In this document: in pieces, positions 46,261 through 54,940 of the stretch
Layout: each line of letters opens with the position of its first letter
Position numbering within the stretch: position 1 is the first letter of the stretch
From: Pedobacter changchengzhani
GTDB taxonomy: Bacteria; Bacteroidota; Bacteroidia; Sphingobacteriales; Sphingobacteriaceae
DNA: 64,000 nt
Assembly (NCBI RefSeq): GCF_004354365.1
Contig: NZ_SJCY01000001.1
Coordinates: forward strand, 434,001 to 498,000
Direction: 5' to 3'
Position numbers and translations under genes: made by a program
The notes under the pieces: generated by a model
What the model was told of the DNA's origin: nothing
What the model saw: the letters and a program-made list of their open reading frames with translations, nothing else
Databases searched by the model: none

Positions 46261-47001
46261 ATGATATTAAGAGCCGAAAATCTCGTTAAAAAATATAAGC
46301 AACGTACCGTAGTTAGCGACGTTTCTTTCAATGTTAGTCAGGGAGAAATTGTTGGTTTACTTGGGCCAAACGGTGCAGGAAAAACGACTTCCTTCTACAT
46401 GATTGTGGGTTTAATTAAGCCAAACGAAGGTCGTATTTTTTTGGATGACAAGGATATAACCGAAGACCCGATGTACCGTAGGGCACAAAAAGGCATTGGT
46501 TATTTGGCGCAAGAGGCTTCTGTTTTTAGAAAGCTAACTGTTGAAGATAATATTTTGGCCATTTTAGAAATGAGCAATTTAAGTAAAGAGGAGCAAAAAG
46601 ATAAGCTCGAAGAGTTAATTAACGAGTTCAGTTTGCATAAAGTGCGTAAAAACCGTGGCGATTTACTTTCTGGTGGCGAGCGGAGACGAACAGAAATTGC
46701 TAGAGCTTTAGCTGCAAACCCAAATTTTATTTTATTGGATGAGCCTTTTGCTGGCGTAGATCCAATTGCGGTAGAGGAAATTCAAAGCATTGTAGCCAGG
46801 CTTAAGCACAAAAATATTGGCATTTTAATTACCGACCACAACGTGCAAGAAACCTTATCTATTACCGATAGAGCTTACTTGCTTTTTGAAGGTAAAATTT
46901 TAGAACAAGGCGTGCCAGAGGTTTTAGCCGAAAACGAAATGGTAAGAAAAGTTTATTTAGGTGCTAATTTTGTATTGAAGCGTAAAGATTTTGGCTATTA
47001 A
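46261..47001 (+). CDS. lptB: LPS export ABC transporter ATP-binding protein LptB
   Basis: LptB powers extraction of lipopolysaccharide from the inner membrane with LptF and LptG. The 246-residue cytoplasmic ATPase has Walker [10 protein letters not shown] (35-43), Q-loop [18 protein letters not shown], signature [15 protein letters not shown], Walker [14 protein letters not shown] and the H-loop [10 protein letters not shown]. The [11 protein letters not shown]-terminus is characteristic of LptB rather than of generic ABC ATPases. lptF, lptG, lptA and lptC are not in the window. The upstream gap holds REP-like repeats, so it probably has its own promoter. Confidence 0.95.
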   Translation: MILRAENLVKKYKQRTVVSDVSFNVSQGEIVGLLGPNGAGKTTSFYMIVGLIKPNEGRIFLDDKDITEDPMYRRAQKGIGYLAQEASVFRKLTVEDNILAILEMSNLSKEEQKDKLEELINEFSLHKVRKNRGDLLSGGERRRTEIARALAANPNFILLDEPFAGVDPIAVEEIQSIVARLKHKNIGILITDHNVQETLSITDRAYLLFEGKILEQGVPEVLAENEMVRKVYLGANFVLKRKDFGY

Positions 47002-47119
47002 TTATTTATTAAGAGGTTAAGCAGGCGCAATATGAATTTAGATAAGCTAATATTAAAACAAATAAATTTGTGTTTATCTGTGCACATCTGTGGTATAAAT
47101 TCAATATTTACTTGGTAAT

Positions 47120-48637
47120 ATGGCATTTGTAAATTCACTTTTTACTTGGCTGATGAAAAAGCGCATCCATCAGATCGAGCTTTTTATGAAATACCCTCAC
47201 GATGTGCAGGAAGAGTGGTTTCATAACTTAATTGATAGCGCACAGAGTACTGAATGGGGGAAGTTGTACGATTATAAATCAATACTTACCGTTCAGCAAT
47301 ACCAAGAACGTGTTCCGATTCAAAATTACGATTCATTAAAGCCTTACATTGAGAGGATGATGGCCGGTGAGCAAAATATTTTGTGGCCATCGGATATTAA
47401 GTGGTTTGCCAAATCATCAGGCACCACAAGCGATAGAAGTAAATTCATTCCGGTTTCTGAAGAAAGCTTAGAGGAATGCCATTTTAAAGGTGGTAAAGAT
47501 ATGCTTTCTATTTACTGCAATAACCGTCCGGATAACCAAATGTTTACCGGAAAAGGATTGGTTCTTGGTGGCAGTCATCAAGTGAATCAACTAAACGAAG
47601 ATTGTTTTTACGGCGATTTATCAGCTGTGCTGATTAAAAACCTGCCAATTTGGGCCGAATATTACCGTACGCCAGATATGTCTATCGCCCTGATGGATAA
47701 TTACGAAATTAAAATGGACCGGATGGCTGAGGCAACCATTCAGGAAAATGTTACTAGCATTTCTGGTGTACCTACGTGGACAATTGTTTTGGCTAAAAAA
47801 GTGCTAGAGCTTACTGGGAAGCAGAATTTGATGGAAGTTTGGCCGAATTTAGAGTTGTACGTTCACGGTGCTGTAAATTTTGCGCCGTACCGCGAGCAGT
47901 TTAAACAGCTCATTCCGTCAAAATCGATGTATTATTTGGAAACTTACAATGCATCTGAAGGATTTTTTGGCATTCAAGATCAAGATAATTCGGAAGAAAT
48001 GCTTTTAATGCTTGATTATGGAATTTTTTATGAGTTTATCCCGATGGAAAACTTTTGCGAAGAAAACCCGAAAGCTTTAGTTTTAGATGAGGTAGAATTG
48101 TACAAAAATTATGCGCTCGTTATTTCTACAAATGGTGGTTTATGGCGGTATATGATTGGCGATACCATTCAATTTACATCAATTTCTCCGTATAGAATAA
48201 AAATTACAGGTAGAACCAAGCACTTTATAAACGCTTTTGGCGAAGAAGTAATTATTGATAATGCGGAACAGGCTTTGGCAAAAGCTTGTGCAGAAACAGG
48301 TGCGAAAATTAAAGATTACACTGCTGGGCCAATTTATTTTAAAGATGAAAATGTGGGCGGGCACGAATGGATTATCGAGTTTGATCAGTTGCCAAACGAC
48401 TTTGAGAAATTTATAGACGTAATGGATGCGACGTTGCGCGAAGTAAATTCTGATTATGATGCCAAACGATTTAATGATATGGCCTTAACGCGACCTAAAG
48501 TGCATATTGCACCAGAAAATACTTTTTACAATTGGCTAAAATCTAAAAATAAACTCGGCGGACAGCATAAAGTGCCACGTTTGGCCAACGAACGGAAATA
48601 TGTAGATGATATTTTAGCAATGATAAAATCACTATAA
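47120..48637 (+). CDS. GH3-type acyl-adenylate family protein
   Basis: A 505-residue cytoplasmic protein of the GH3 auxin-responsive promoter family, widespread in Bacteroidetes. In plants, GH3 enzymes conjugate amino acids to acyl acids through adenylates. The adenylation motif is visible as WFAKSSGTTSDRSKFIPVS (about 95-113). Further on are VPTWTIVLAKKV, LYVHGAVNFAPYREQF, YLETYNASEGFFGIQ, LVISTNGGLWRYMIGDTIQFTS and KITGRTKHFINAFGEEVIIDNAE, which match the family's second and third motifs. The bacterial substrate is not known. It follows lptB at ~118 bp. Confidence 0.93.
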   Translation: MAFVNSLFTWLMKKRIHQIELFMKYPHDVQEEWFHNLIDSAQSTEWGKLYDYKSILTVQQYQERVPIQNYDSLKPYIERMMAGEQNILWPSDIKWFAKSSGTTSDRSKFIPVSEESLEECHFKGGKDMLSIYCNNRPDNQMFTGKGLVLGGSHQVNQLNEDCFYGDLSAVLIKNLPIWAEYYRTPDMSIALMDNYEIKMDRMAEATIQENVTSISGVPTWTIVLAKKVLELTGKQNLMEVWPNLELYVHGAVNFAPYREQFKQLIPSKSMYYLETYNASEGFFGIQDQDNSEEMLLMLDYGIFYEFIPMENFCEENPKALVLDEVELYKNYALVISTNGGLWRYMIGDTIQFTSISPYRIKITGRTKHFINAFGEEVIIDNAEQALAKACAETGAKIKDYTAGPIYFKDENVGGHEWIIEFDQLPNDFEKFIDVMDATLREVNSDYDAKRFNDMALTRPKVHIAPENTFYNWLKSKNKLGGQHKVPRLANERKYVDDILAMIKSL

Positions 48638-48742
48638 GTAAGTATTTTAATACCCATTAACATTTGGTAATATTGATTGTTAAATTGGATTGAAGGGGCA
48701 TGGTTTTTTATGGCTTATTGATTTAACTGTAACGCATTTTTA

Positions 48743-49375
48743 ATGAAAAGTAGTTTAAATTTTGGGCGAATAACATGGTTGCTATTTTTGGTCTATTTTT
48801 TTGTGCTCATGTTTCAAATTACGTTGCGCTACATTCCAACAAAAAGTGATGTATCCTTTCTGCAAATTAAACAAACTGAGGTTTCTGGTATAAAATTTTA
48901 TCTGCCAATATTTTATATACACGTTTATAGTGCGCTATTTGTATTGTTGGCGGGTTTTACACAGTTTAATTCGACCATTTTACGTAATTATCCAAAAATC
49001 CATAAAGTTGCTGGTTATGTATATGTTGCCACTGTTTTGCTTTTTACTGCGCCATCAGGTATTTTTATGGGCTGTTTCGCCAATGGCGGATTAATGGCAA
49101 AAATATCATTTGTACTGTTGGGCGTTTTATGGTTTAGTTTTACGTTTAAATCAATTTTATACATCTTAAAAGGTGAAATTATTGCGCATAAAAATTTTAT
49201 GATTAGAAGCTTTGCCTTAGCAACTTCTGCATTTACTTTACGGTTATGGAAAGTAATTTTGATACATTTCTTCCATTTAGCGCCAATGGATGCATATCAA
49301 ATTATTGCTTGGCTGGGTTGGATTCCAAATTTATTAATCGCCGAATGGCTCATTAAGAAAAAAATAACGCTATGA
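48743..49375 (+). CDS. DUF2306-like membrane protein
   Basis: A 210-residue inner-membrane protein with about six helices. Conserved-looking His residues at helix ends (FYIHVYSALFVLLAGFTQF, YPKIHKVAGYVYVATVLLF, IAHKNFMIRSFALATSAFTLRLWKVIL) resemble the heme-binding-type pattern of DUF2306 and related YoaI-like proteins. The function is unknown. It overlaps the next gene by 4 bp (ATGA), so the two are co-translated. Confidence 0.75.
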   Translation: MKSSLNFGRITWLLFLVYFFVLMFQITLRYIPTKSDVSFLQIKQTEVSGIKFYLPIFYIHVYSALFVLLAGFTQFNSTILRNYPKIHKVAGYVYVATVLLFTAPSGIFMGCFANGGLMAKISFVLLGVLWFSFTFKSILYILKGEIIAHKNFMIRSFALATSAFTLRLWKVILIHFFHLAPMDAYQIIAWLGWIPNLLIAEWLIKKKITL

Positions 49376-50244
49376 AAAAAATCTTATTAATTGCTTGCAC
49401 TTCAATTTTACTTTTTGCCTGTAATGGTAAAAAGAAACCTACAGAAACGCCACAAACAACCGAACCGACCGTTGCAACTATAGTAGAAAACCATAAGGAG
49501 CTTTACGGTTTTTGGGTTGGAGACTTTGTTAGTAATGATGAGGAAGACTTTATGGAGAGTTATTTGGATAAGCTGAATATTACCATAAAACGCATAAGTA
49601 AAGATAGTGTGTTGGCTCAAAGTGTAGTTTTTGGAAATAGCCGCCCGTTAAAAGGCACAATTGATACGAACAAAACAGAATTTAGCTTTATTTTAGATGA
49701 GCCCGCAACGAAAAAAGGTGATGGTAGGTTTAAATTTAAGCTTAGAAAAGATACTTTAATTGGAACCTGGGTTTCTTTCGATAAAAAGAAAACACGAGAA
49801 TTTAAATTGTTGAAAAAGAATTTTGTTTATGATGCCAGCCAAATGCTATCTGGAGAGGATAGATTGGTAGATTGGTTTACTTACAAGCAAAAAACCACAA
49901 TCGCCACAAATGACGGTGTAAAAGACACCACCGTAAATACACTTTTTCGAAGTACAACTGATAAAATTTTTAAAATTAATGCATCAACTACGGAATTGAA
50001 GGAATCGGATGTGAAGAATTTAAGAAAACTAGAACTTCAAATTTTGAAAAATACAATTTTTGCTAGGCATGGTTACGCTTTTAAGAGTGAAATTTACCGT
50101 CAGTTTTTTGATCCTCAAGATTGGTATGTGCCCGTTTCGGATAATGTTAATAATGATTTAACTGCTATCGAACATCAAAACATTGCTTTATTAGATCGTT
50201 TTATTAAGTATGCAACAGATAATTACGATTCTTTTGGCCGATAA
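49372..50244 (+). CDS. Lipoprotein with C-terminal YARHG domain
   Basis: A 290-residue lipoprotein: MKKILLIACTSILLFAC places the lipid-bearing Cys at residue 17. Residues of about 45-165 are a beta-rich domain (LYGFWVGDFVSNDEEDFMESYLDKLNITIKRI...). The end carries the YARHG motif as IFARHGYAFKSEIYRQFFDPQDWYVPV, followed by LTAIEHQNIALLDRF. YARHG is an extracellular domain of unknown function, thought to be peptidoglycan- or surface-related. Start overlaps the DUF2306-like gene by 4 bp. Confidence 0.88.
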   Translation: MKKILLIACTSILLFACNGKKKPTETPQTTEPTVATIVENHKELYGFWVGDFVSNDEEDFMESYLDKLNITIKRISKDSVLAQSVVFGNSRPLKGTIDTNKTEFSFILDEPATKKGDGRFKFKLRKDTLIGTWVSFDKKKTREFKLLKKNFVYDASQMLSGEDRLVDWFTYKQKTTIATNDGVKDTTVNTLFRSTTDKIFKINASTTELKESDVKNLRKLELQILKNTIFARHGYAFKSEIYRQFFDPQDWYVPVSDNVNNDLTAIEHQNIALLDRFIKYATDNYDSFGR

Positions 50245-50295
50245 TTTGTATCGGGAATTATTGATTATATTTGTTTTGGTTCTAAAAATCTAAGT

Positions 50296-50511
50296 ATGGA
50301 AGCTCCAGGAAAATTAACTAATGTACAGCTTGAGTTGTTAAAATTATTTCAGTTTAATTTGCCAGAAAATCAGCTAAGGGATATTAAAGAAATGTTGGCT
50401 AAATATTTTGCAACGGCTGCATCTAATGAGATGGATAAACTTTGGGATGAAAATAATTGGGATGAAAATACAATTGATTCTTGGAAAAATGAGCATTTAA
50501 GGAAGAAGTAA
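50296..50511 (+). CDS. Antitoxin of a PIN-type module, toxin lost
   Basis: A 71-residue protein: LTNVQLELLKLFQFNLPENQLRDIKEMLAKYFATAASNEMDKLWDENNW, then a short polar tail. This matches my memory of a Bacteroidetes antitoxin family encoded just before PIN-domain toxins: an N-terminal LTNxQLELLKLF helix, a central LAKYFA..A.DE.DKLW block and a WxNEH end. Here the tail is SWKNEHLRKK. The gene is intact, but the frame that follows (50517) is only a 15-codon stub of the toxin. It is thus probably an orphan antitoxin kept after loss of its partner. Confidence 0.72.
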   Translation: MEAPGKLTNVQLELLKLFQFNLPENQLRDIKEMLAKYFATAASNEMDKLWDENNWDENTIDSWKNEHLRKK

Positions 50512-50516
50512 AAGCA

Positions 50517-50564
50517 ATGAAAGTAGTTTTAGATTTTAATGTATTTTCTTGTTTCAATTTCTAA
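50517..50564 (+). pseudogene. Truncated PIN-toxin start
   Basis: ATG at 50517 gives MKVVLDFNVFSCFNF and then a stop. The opening looks like the PIN start MKxVLDTNV with T changed to F. It begins 5 bp after the antitoxin stop, the usual spacing. The rest of the toxin is gone. Confidence 0.6.
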
Positions 50565-50587
50565 TTTAAAGTAGTTTTAATGTTGAT

Positions 50588-50989
50588 ATGAAAAGTCTAA
50601 ATTTTCTTTTTTTATTACTCTTATACAACCCACTATTTGCGCAAGTAAAAGAAAGTTATAAAGCGCAGATTGCCTATCGAATTGTAGAAACATCACCCGC
50701 AGTGAAAAAATACACAAAAGGGTTAGGTGAGCGGGTAGTTAAAAACGGAGGGCAATCTTATGGGGTGATGTTAGATAGCAGTCCGAACCCTAAAACTGAT
50801 CCTTCTCAAAGCTATAGTAAAACATACGATTTTAATTTGCATGAAAGCTATAAAGATAGAATGCCGATATTGGCAAGGTTTGTGTTTGATCCTAAAAAGC
50901 AACAACTATACGAATACGACACGGTTAAAGATCAGTTAATTGCAATTGCATTCGATAAATCTTTGTTAAAATTGTTCAATAAAAAATAG
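50588..50989 (+). CDS. Exported protein, conserved in Bacteroidetes, unknown function
   Basis: A 133-residue secreted protein with signal peptide MKSLNFLFLLLLYNPLFAQ. The mature part (IVETSPAVKKYTKGLGERVVKNGG, YGVMLDSSPNPKTDPSQSYSKTYDFNLHESY, ARFVFDPKKQQLYEYDTVKDQL) has the layout of a small Bacteroidetes-only family I have seen only as hypothetical. There are no Cys residues and no obvious catalytic motif. It starts 23 bp after the toxin stub and 30 bp before the YkvA gene, so an operon with the following genes is possible. Confidence 0.72.
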   Translation: MKSLNFLFLLLLYNPLFAQVKESYKAQIAYRIVETSPAVKKYTKGLGERVVKNGGQSYGVMLDSSPNPKTDPSQSYSKTYDFNLHESYKDRMPILARFVFDPKKQQLYEYDTVKDQLIAIAFDKSLLKLFNKK

Positions 50990-51018
50990 TTTTAAAAACT
51001 AACCCATAGAAAAAGAGC

Positions 51019-51450
51019 ATGAAATTAAATAGGCAGAAAATATTATCCTTCTTTAAAAAATCACAAAATAGAGCAACCGTTATTCTTCAAGATAAAACAA
51101 AAGCCAGCGCCACTATTAAAGATGCCTTGGGAAAAGCAGTTAGCAATAAGGGAGAATTGGAAGGCGTTTGGTCTAAATTGGTTTTACTTTTTGCGGTATC
51201 TAAAGATTATGTAAACGGCGATTATACAGAAATTCCAAAACGATCTATAATTGCAATATTGGGAGGCTTAATTTACTTTTTATCTCCAATTGATGTGATT
51301 CCCGATTTTATTCCTGTTTTAGGGTTAATTGACGATGTATTTGTTTTAAATTTGGTGTACAAACAGGTAGTTAAAGATTTAGAGAAATACAAAATTTGGA
51401 AAGATCAACAAGATGGAAGGATCATTAATATAGATGCTCCATCAAAATAA
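51019..51450 (+). CDS. YkvA-family (DUF1232) membrane-associated protein
   Basis: A 143-residue protein with the DUF1232 core near the end: IPKRSIIAILGGLIYFLSPIDVIPDFIPVLGLIDDVFVLNLVY. It contains the diagnostic SPIDxIPDFIPxLGxxDD motif and two hydrophobic segments. The N-terminal ~70 residues are basic and polar. Function unknown. Its last 17 bp overlap the DUF2752 gene, so the two are co-translated. Confidence 0.9.
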   Translation: MKLNRQKILSFFKKSQNRATVILQDKTKASATIKDALGKAVSNKGELEGVWSKLVLLFAVSKDYVNGDYTEIPKRSIIAILGGLIYFLSPIDVIPDFIPVLGLIDDVFVLNLVYKQVVKDLEKYKIWKDQQDGRIINIDAPSK

Positions 51451-51754
51451 TACTTTTTTCGATTGGTTGAGTAAGCATTTTTTGGCCTGCCCTTCAAAAG
51501 CACTGCTTGGTTTTGATTGCCCAGGTTGTGGTTTGCAAAGATCTGTTTTGGCATTATTACAGGGTGATGTTGTTCGGTCCCTTCAATTATATCCTGCCAC
51601 GATGCCACTCACATTTTTGATAATCTTCACCCTCCTACATTTAAAATTCAATTTTAAATTTGGTGCGCAACTTATAAAAATTTTATTTATCGGTATTGCT
51701 TCCATAATTTTAATCAACTACATTTACAAGATATACACTCATAATCTTTATTAA
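51434..51754 (+). CDS. DUF2752 membrane protein
   Basis: A 106-residue protein with two hydrophobic helices. The signature LGFDCPGCGLQRSVLALLQGD (CPxCGxxR, about residues 30-40) identifies DUF2752. It is followed by SLQLYPATMPLTFLIIFTLL and a second helix. Role unknown; the Cys pair could bind metal or form a disulfide. It is in a tight run YkvA-DUF2752-CCC-motif protein (17-bp overlap, then a 2-bp gap), an arrangement that suggests one membrane complex. Confidence 0.9.
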   Translation: MLHQNNTFFDWLSKHFLACPSKALLGFDCPGCGLQRSVLALLQGDVVRSLQLYPATMPLTFLIIFTLLHLKFNFKFGAQLIKILFIGIASIILINYIYKIYTHNLY

Positions 51755-51756
51755 CA

Positions 51757-52215
51757 ATGTCAGAAGAACAAGAATTGCCCCAAGGCGAAAAGCCTATTGA
51801 GCCTATAAAAAGTGAGTCTTTTCAGCCAAATAATGGGCCACCAATAATCCCTCCTCCATTTCAACAACCACCACCTTTTAGTAATTTTGGCTACGGTGGA
51901 CAACAAAATTTACCCAATTCTACGCCAGCTTTAGTAATGGGAATAATAGCCCTTCCGGCTTGTTGTTTTTACGGTGTATTCGGGTTAATTTTTGGTATAA
52001 TTGCTTGGGTTTTGGGCGCCGGCGATGTGAAAAAATACCATTTAAATCCTAGTATGTACACAGAAGCATCATACAAAAATGCTAAAGCAGGTAAAATTTG
52101 TGGTATGATTGCAACGATATTGAGTGCGCTATTTATCGTGTTTTTCGTCTTGATAATAGTTGGCTTAGTATCCAATCCCCACATGTTCGAAAGCTTTTTT
52201 AGAAATCTTAAATAA
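51757..52215 (+). CDS. Small DUF4190/CCC-motif-type membrane protein
   Basis: A 152-residue protein. The first ~60 residues are acidic and then Pro/Gln/Gly-rich (low complexity), probably cytoplasmic. Two helices follow (ALVMGIIALPACCFYGVFGLIFGIIAWVLG and AGKICGMIATILSALFIVFFVLIIVG), each with Gly-rich faces. The CC pair in the first helix and the position 2 bp after a DUF2752 gene fit the family I know as CCC motif membrane protein, although here only two Cys are adjacent. Function unknown. Confidence 0.72.
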   Translation: MSEEQELPQGEKPIEPIKSESFQPNNGPPIIPPPFQQPPPFSNFGYGGQQNLPNSTPALVMGIIALPACCFYGVFGLIFGIIAWVLGAGDVKKYHLNPSMYTEASYKNAKAGKICGMIATILSALFIVFFVLIIVGLVSNPHMFESFFRNLK

Positions 52216-52315
52216 TTGAGTTTAATTTTACCTTGAAAATATAAATCGAATGGCCTTAAGCCATTCGATTTTCTTATTTTTGTAGTTATTAAATTATTAG
52301 ATAAAACCAATCAAA

Positions 52316-52726
52316 ATGTATCCAGAATATTTAGTAGAGCCAATGCGTAAGGAATTAACTAACGTGGGTTTTGAAGAATTAAAAAGTGCACAGGAAGTTG
52401 ATGATGCTATAAAAAGCGAAGGAACTGTTTTAGTGGTTGTAAACTCTGTATGTGGTTGTGCCGCTGCAAATGCTCGTCCTGCAGCCAGAGCCGCAGCCGC
52501 ACACGAAAAACACCCTAATAAGTTGGTTACTGTTTTCGCCGGAATGGAAAAAGAAGCAGTTGATCAAGTTAGAAATTATATGATGCCTTTTCCACCGTCA
52601 TCGCCAGCAATGGCTTTGTTTAAAGATGGTAAATTGGTGCACATGATAGAACGTCACCAAATTGAAGGCAGACCAGCGCAGATGATTGCCGATAATTTAA
52701 TTGGTGCATTTGAGCAGTATTGCTAA
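52316..52726 (+). CDS. BrxA/BrxB-family bacilliredoxin
   Basis: A 136-residue thioredoxin-like cytoplasmic protein. In Firmicutes, bacilliredoxins remove bacillithiol from mixed disulfides; Bacteroidetes members are numerous. The active-site CGC lies in VVNSVCGCAAANARPAA (Cys46 and Cys48), and the family blocks YPEYLVEPMRKEL, VTVFAGMEKEAVDQVRNYM, PPSSPAMALFKDGKLVHMIERHQIEGR and IADNLIGAFEQYC are complete. Length is normal. Monocistronic, with a strong terminator. Confidence 0.95.
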   Translation: MYPEYLVEPMRKELTNVGFEELKSAQEVDDAIKSEGTVLVVVNSVCGCAAANARPAARAAAAHEKHPNKLVTVFAGMEKEAVDQVRNYMMPFPPSSPAMALFKDGKLVHMIERHQIEGRPAQMIADNLIGAFEQYC

Positions 52727-52747
52727 TCTTTTTTGTTAGATAAAGAT

Positions 52748-52796
52748 AAAGGAGCAAAGATTAAAGACCTCGTGTTTTTAATCTTTGCTCCTTTTT
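52748..52796 (+). terminator. Terminator of the bacilliredoxin gene
   Basis: Long stem AAAGGAGCAAAGATTAAA / TTTAATCTTTGCTCCTTTTT. The remaining gap to 53020 shows no gene or clear repeat. Confidence 0.85.
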
Positions 52797-53020
52797 ATTG
52801 AAGTGAGTATTTTGAATTTGCTATTTGAAGCATCGCTAAAGACCTGTTTATTCAAGTTATTGGAGGAAGATTCCTCCAAAGTTGCGATGACAGCGTTTAC
52901 TAGTTTTTACCTAACGAATAGGATAAGAATTCTTCCATTTTGGCATTCAGAACGTTGAATTTGAGCGCTTAATTTTTAGAAAGTATGTCTTTGCTCTTTA
53001 ATCTTTGTTCCTTCTTCTTC

Positions 53021-53821
53021 CTAAAAATCCTTATTTAAAAGTTTTTCAAGTTCTCCAAAAGAAACATTCATCCTCACCCTACCTTGTTTTGCGTAAGAGA
53101 TTTCGCCAGTTTCTTCTGATATAATTACAGCAACAGCATCGGTATTTTCAGAAACGCCAATTCCGGCCCTGTGTCTTAAACCAAATTGAGAAGGCAATTG
53201 ATCGTTATCCGTTAAAGGCAAAATACAACTGGCACTTTTTATTTTATTTTCTGCTATAACCACAGCTCCATCATGCAACGGACTATATTTTTGGAAAATA
53301 CTTTCTAATAAACGTTTGGAGATTTTTGCATCAACCGCCTCGCAACTATTTGCAAAATACTGTTCATCATAAAATTTAACGAACACAATAAGCGCTCCAG
53401 TGCGGGTTTTTTTCATGCTTTTGCAAGCATCAATTATTGGTTTTATGCGCGCCATGTTGTTGCGTTCAATCTCTTTTCGACCGAATAAATAACCCCACCA
53501 AGCTTTGTTTTTTTGTAAAAAGGTATTTTTGCCAATTAGCAATAAAAAACGCCTAATTTCTTGCTGAAAAATAATGATAAGCGCAATAATGCCAACGCTC
53601 ATAAATTTATCGATAATTGTAGTAAGCAACTCCATGTGGAGCATTTTCACAGCCCAATAAAATAGCGAAATTACGAACATACCCACCAATAAATTTACGG
53701 CCAGGGTGTTGCGTATTAGCGTATAAACGTAATAAATTAATAGGGCTACCAAAAGTATATCAACAATATCCGTGGGCGATACTTTTAAGAAATCGAAATC
53801 AAAACCTTTCATCAAGGGCAA
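53021..53821 (-). CDS. cdaA: Diadenylate cyclase CdaA
   Basis: Makes cyclic di-AMP from two ATP; the messenger controls potassium and cell-wall homeostasis. The 266-residue protein has three N-terminal helices (about residues 18-85) and then the DAC catalytic domain. DGA at 184-186 (in HDGAVVIAENKI) and RHR at 216-218 (in LRHRAGIGVSE) are intact. FQQEIRRFLLLIGK links the two parts. It may start at the ATG at 53821 or at 53812 (MKGFDFDF). CdaA and folP are adjacent on one strand, as in many Bacteroidetes. CdaR is not seen. Confidence 0.95.
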   Translation of the reverse strand: MPLMKGFDFDFLKVSPTDIVDILLVALLIYYVYTLIRNTLAVNLLVGMFVISLFYWAVKMLHMELLTTIIDKFMSVGIIALIIIFQQEIRRFLLLIGKNTFLQKNKAWWGYLFGRKEIERNNMARIKPIIDACKSMKKTRTGALIVFVKFYDEQYFANSCEAVDAKISKRLLESIFQKYSPLHDGAVVIAENKIKSASCILPLTDNDQLPSQFGLRHRAGIGVSENTDAVAVIISEETGEISYAKQGRVRMNVSFGELEKLLNKDF

Positions 53822-53870
53822 GATAGCGAAAGCGTTTTCGGTTTACAATTTTCAACTCAGAAAACAGCGA

Positions 53871-54010
53871 TGTTATTAAATTAGACTAAAGCTTTGTTGT
53901 TAAATTAGACTAAAGCTTTGTTGTTAAATTAAGCGACGAAATCCATTTGGCACCATCTGACTAACCAACTAAAAAACCAAAAAACTAACCAACTAACCAA
54001 CCAAACTACC
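53871..54010. repeat. Short tandem repeats between cdaA and folP
   Basis: A 24-bp unit (TGTTAAATTAGACTAAAGCTTTGT) occurs about 2.5 times at 53871-53936. An A/C-only stretch of CTAACCAACCAA-type words at 53951-54010 runs into the 3' end of folP. Confidence 0.75.
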
Positions 54011-54847
54011 AACCAACTTTACAACTTCCATAGCCTCTTTTACATCGTGTACCCTTAAAATTTTAGCACCTTTTGTAAGTGCAATCGTATTTAGTACTGT
54101 TGTTCCGTTTAAGGCATTGTCGGCTGTAGTTTCTAATGTTTTATATACCATGCCCTTACGAGAAAATCCGACTACAAGCGGTAGATCAAATAACTTTAAA
54201 TCTGCTAAACGATTAAGCAGTGTAAAATTGTGTTCCAACGTTTTACCAAAGCCAAACCCAGGATCTAAAATTACATCGTGTACATTAAATGTTTTCAATA
54301 GAGCCAGTCTCTGCGCTAAAAAATCTATAACATCCACTAAAACATCATCATACACAGGATTTTGTTGCATCGTTTTTGGCGTGCCCTGTATATGCATCAT
54401 AATATACGGAACTTGTAAATTTCCTACGGTTTCGAACATGGCTTCATCCAAAGTGCCTGCCGATATATCGTTTATTAAATGCGCGCCCGCTTTAATTCCT
54501 TGCTCGGCAACTTCAGCTCTAAAAGTATCAACTGAAATAATTGCTTCCGGGAATTTAAGCGCAATGTTTTCGACAATTGGTAAAATCCTTTTTAATTCTT
54601 CACCCACAGCAACATCATCGGCACCCGGCCTTGTAGAATATCCTCCAATATCAATAAAAGTAGCACCTTCTTTTAAAAATTGTTCAGTTTTGGTTAATGC
54701 TTCATCAATAGATTTTGTTCGGCTATCGCTGTAAAAAGAATCAGGCGTTAAGTTTAGTATAGCCATAACTTTAGGCATACTTAAATCTACCAGTTTTCCT
54801 TTTATATTTAAGGTATGCTTAGCTTCAAAAAAGTTAATTTCTGCCAT
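53993..54847 (-). CDS. folP: Dihydropteroate synthase
   Basis: Joins p-aminobenzoate to dihydropterin pyrophosphate in folate synthesis; target of sulfonamides. The 284-residue TIM barrel shows MAILNLTPDSFYSDSRT, FIDIGGYSTRPGADDV, ISVDTFRAEVAEQGIKAGA, INDISAG, PYIMMHIQGTPKTMQQNP, ILDPGFGFGKTLEHNF, VGFSRKGMV and LRVHDVKEAMEV, all eight family landmarks. The C-terminus (VVKLVGSLVG) runs into an A/C-rich repeat. It diverges from the DUF1599 gene and is upstream of cdaA on its strand. A long open frame on the opposite strand at 54117-54734 is only a shadow. Confidence 0.97.
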   Translation of the reverse strand: MAEINFFEAKHTLNIKGKLVDLSMPKVMAILNLTPDSFYSDSRTKSIDEALTKTEQFLKEGATFIDIGGYSTRPGADDVAVGEELKRILPIVENIALKFPEAIISVDTFRAEVAEQGIKAGAHLINDISAGTLDEAMFETVGNLQVPYIMMHIQGTPKTMQQNPVYDDVLVDVIDFLAQRLALLKTFNVHDVILDPGFGFGKTLEHNFTLLNRLADLKLFDLPLVVGFSRKGMVYKTLETTADNALNGTTVLNTIALTKGAKILRVHDVKEAMEVVKLVGSLVG

Positions 54848-54940
54848 AATTAGGCCTATCGGGATTTGGGTTTCAAATAAAAATGTATCTTTAGCTTTTT
54901 GTGTTCAACAAACAAAAATACATTAAATACTAAATAATTA

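Noticed and set aside
54117..54734. 205-residue plus-strand open frame inside folP
   Set aside because: The opposite strand encodes a complete dihydropteroate synthase with all motifs; this is a shadow frame.
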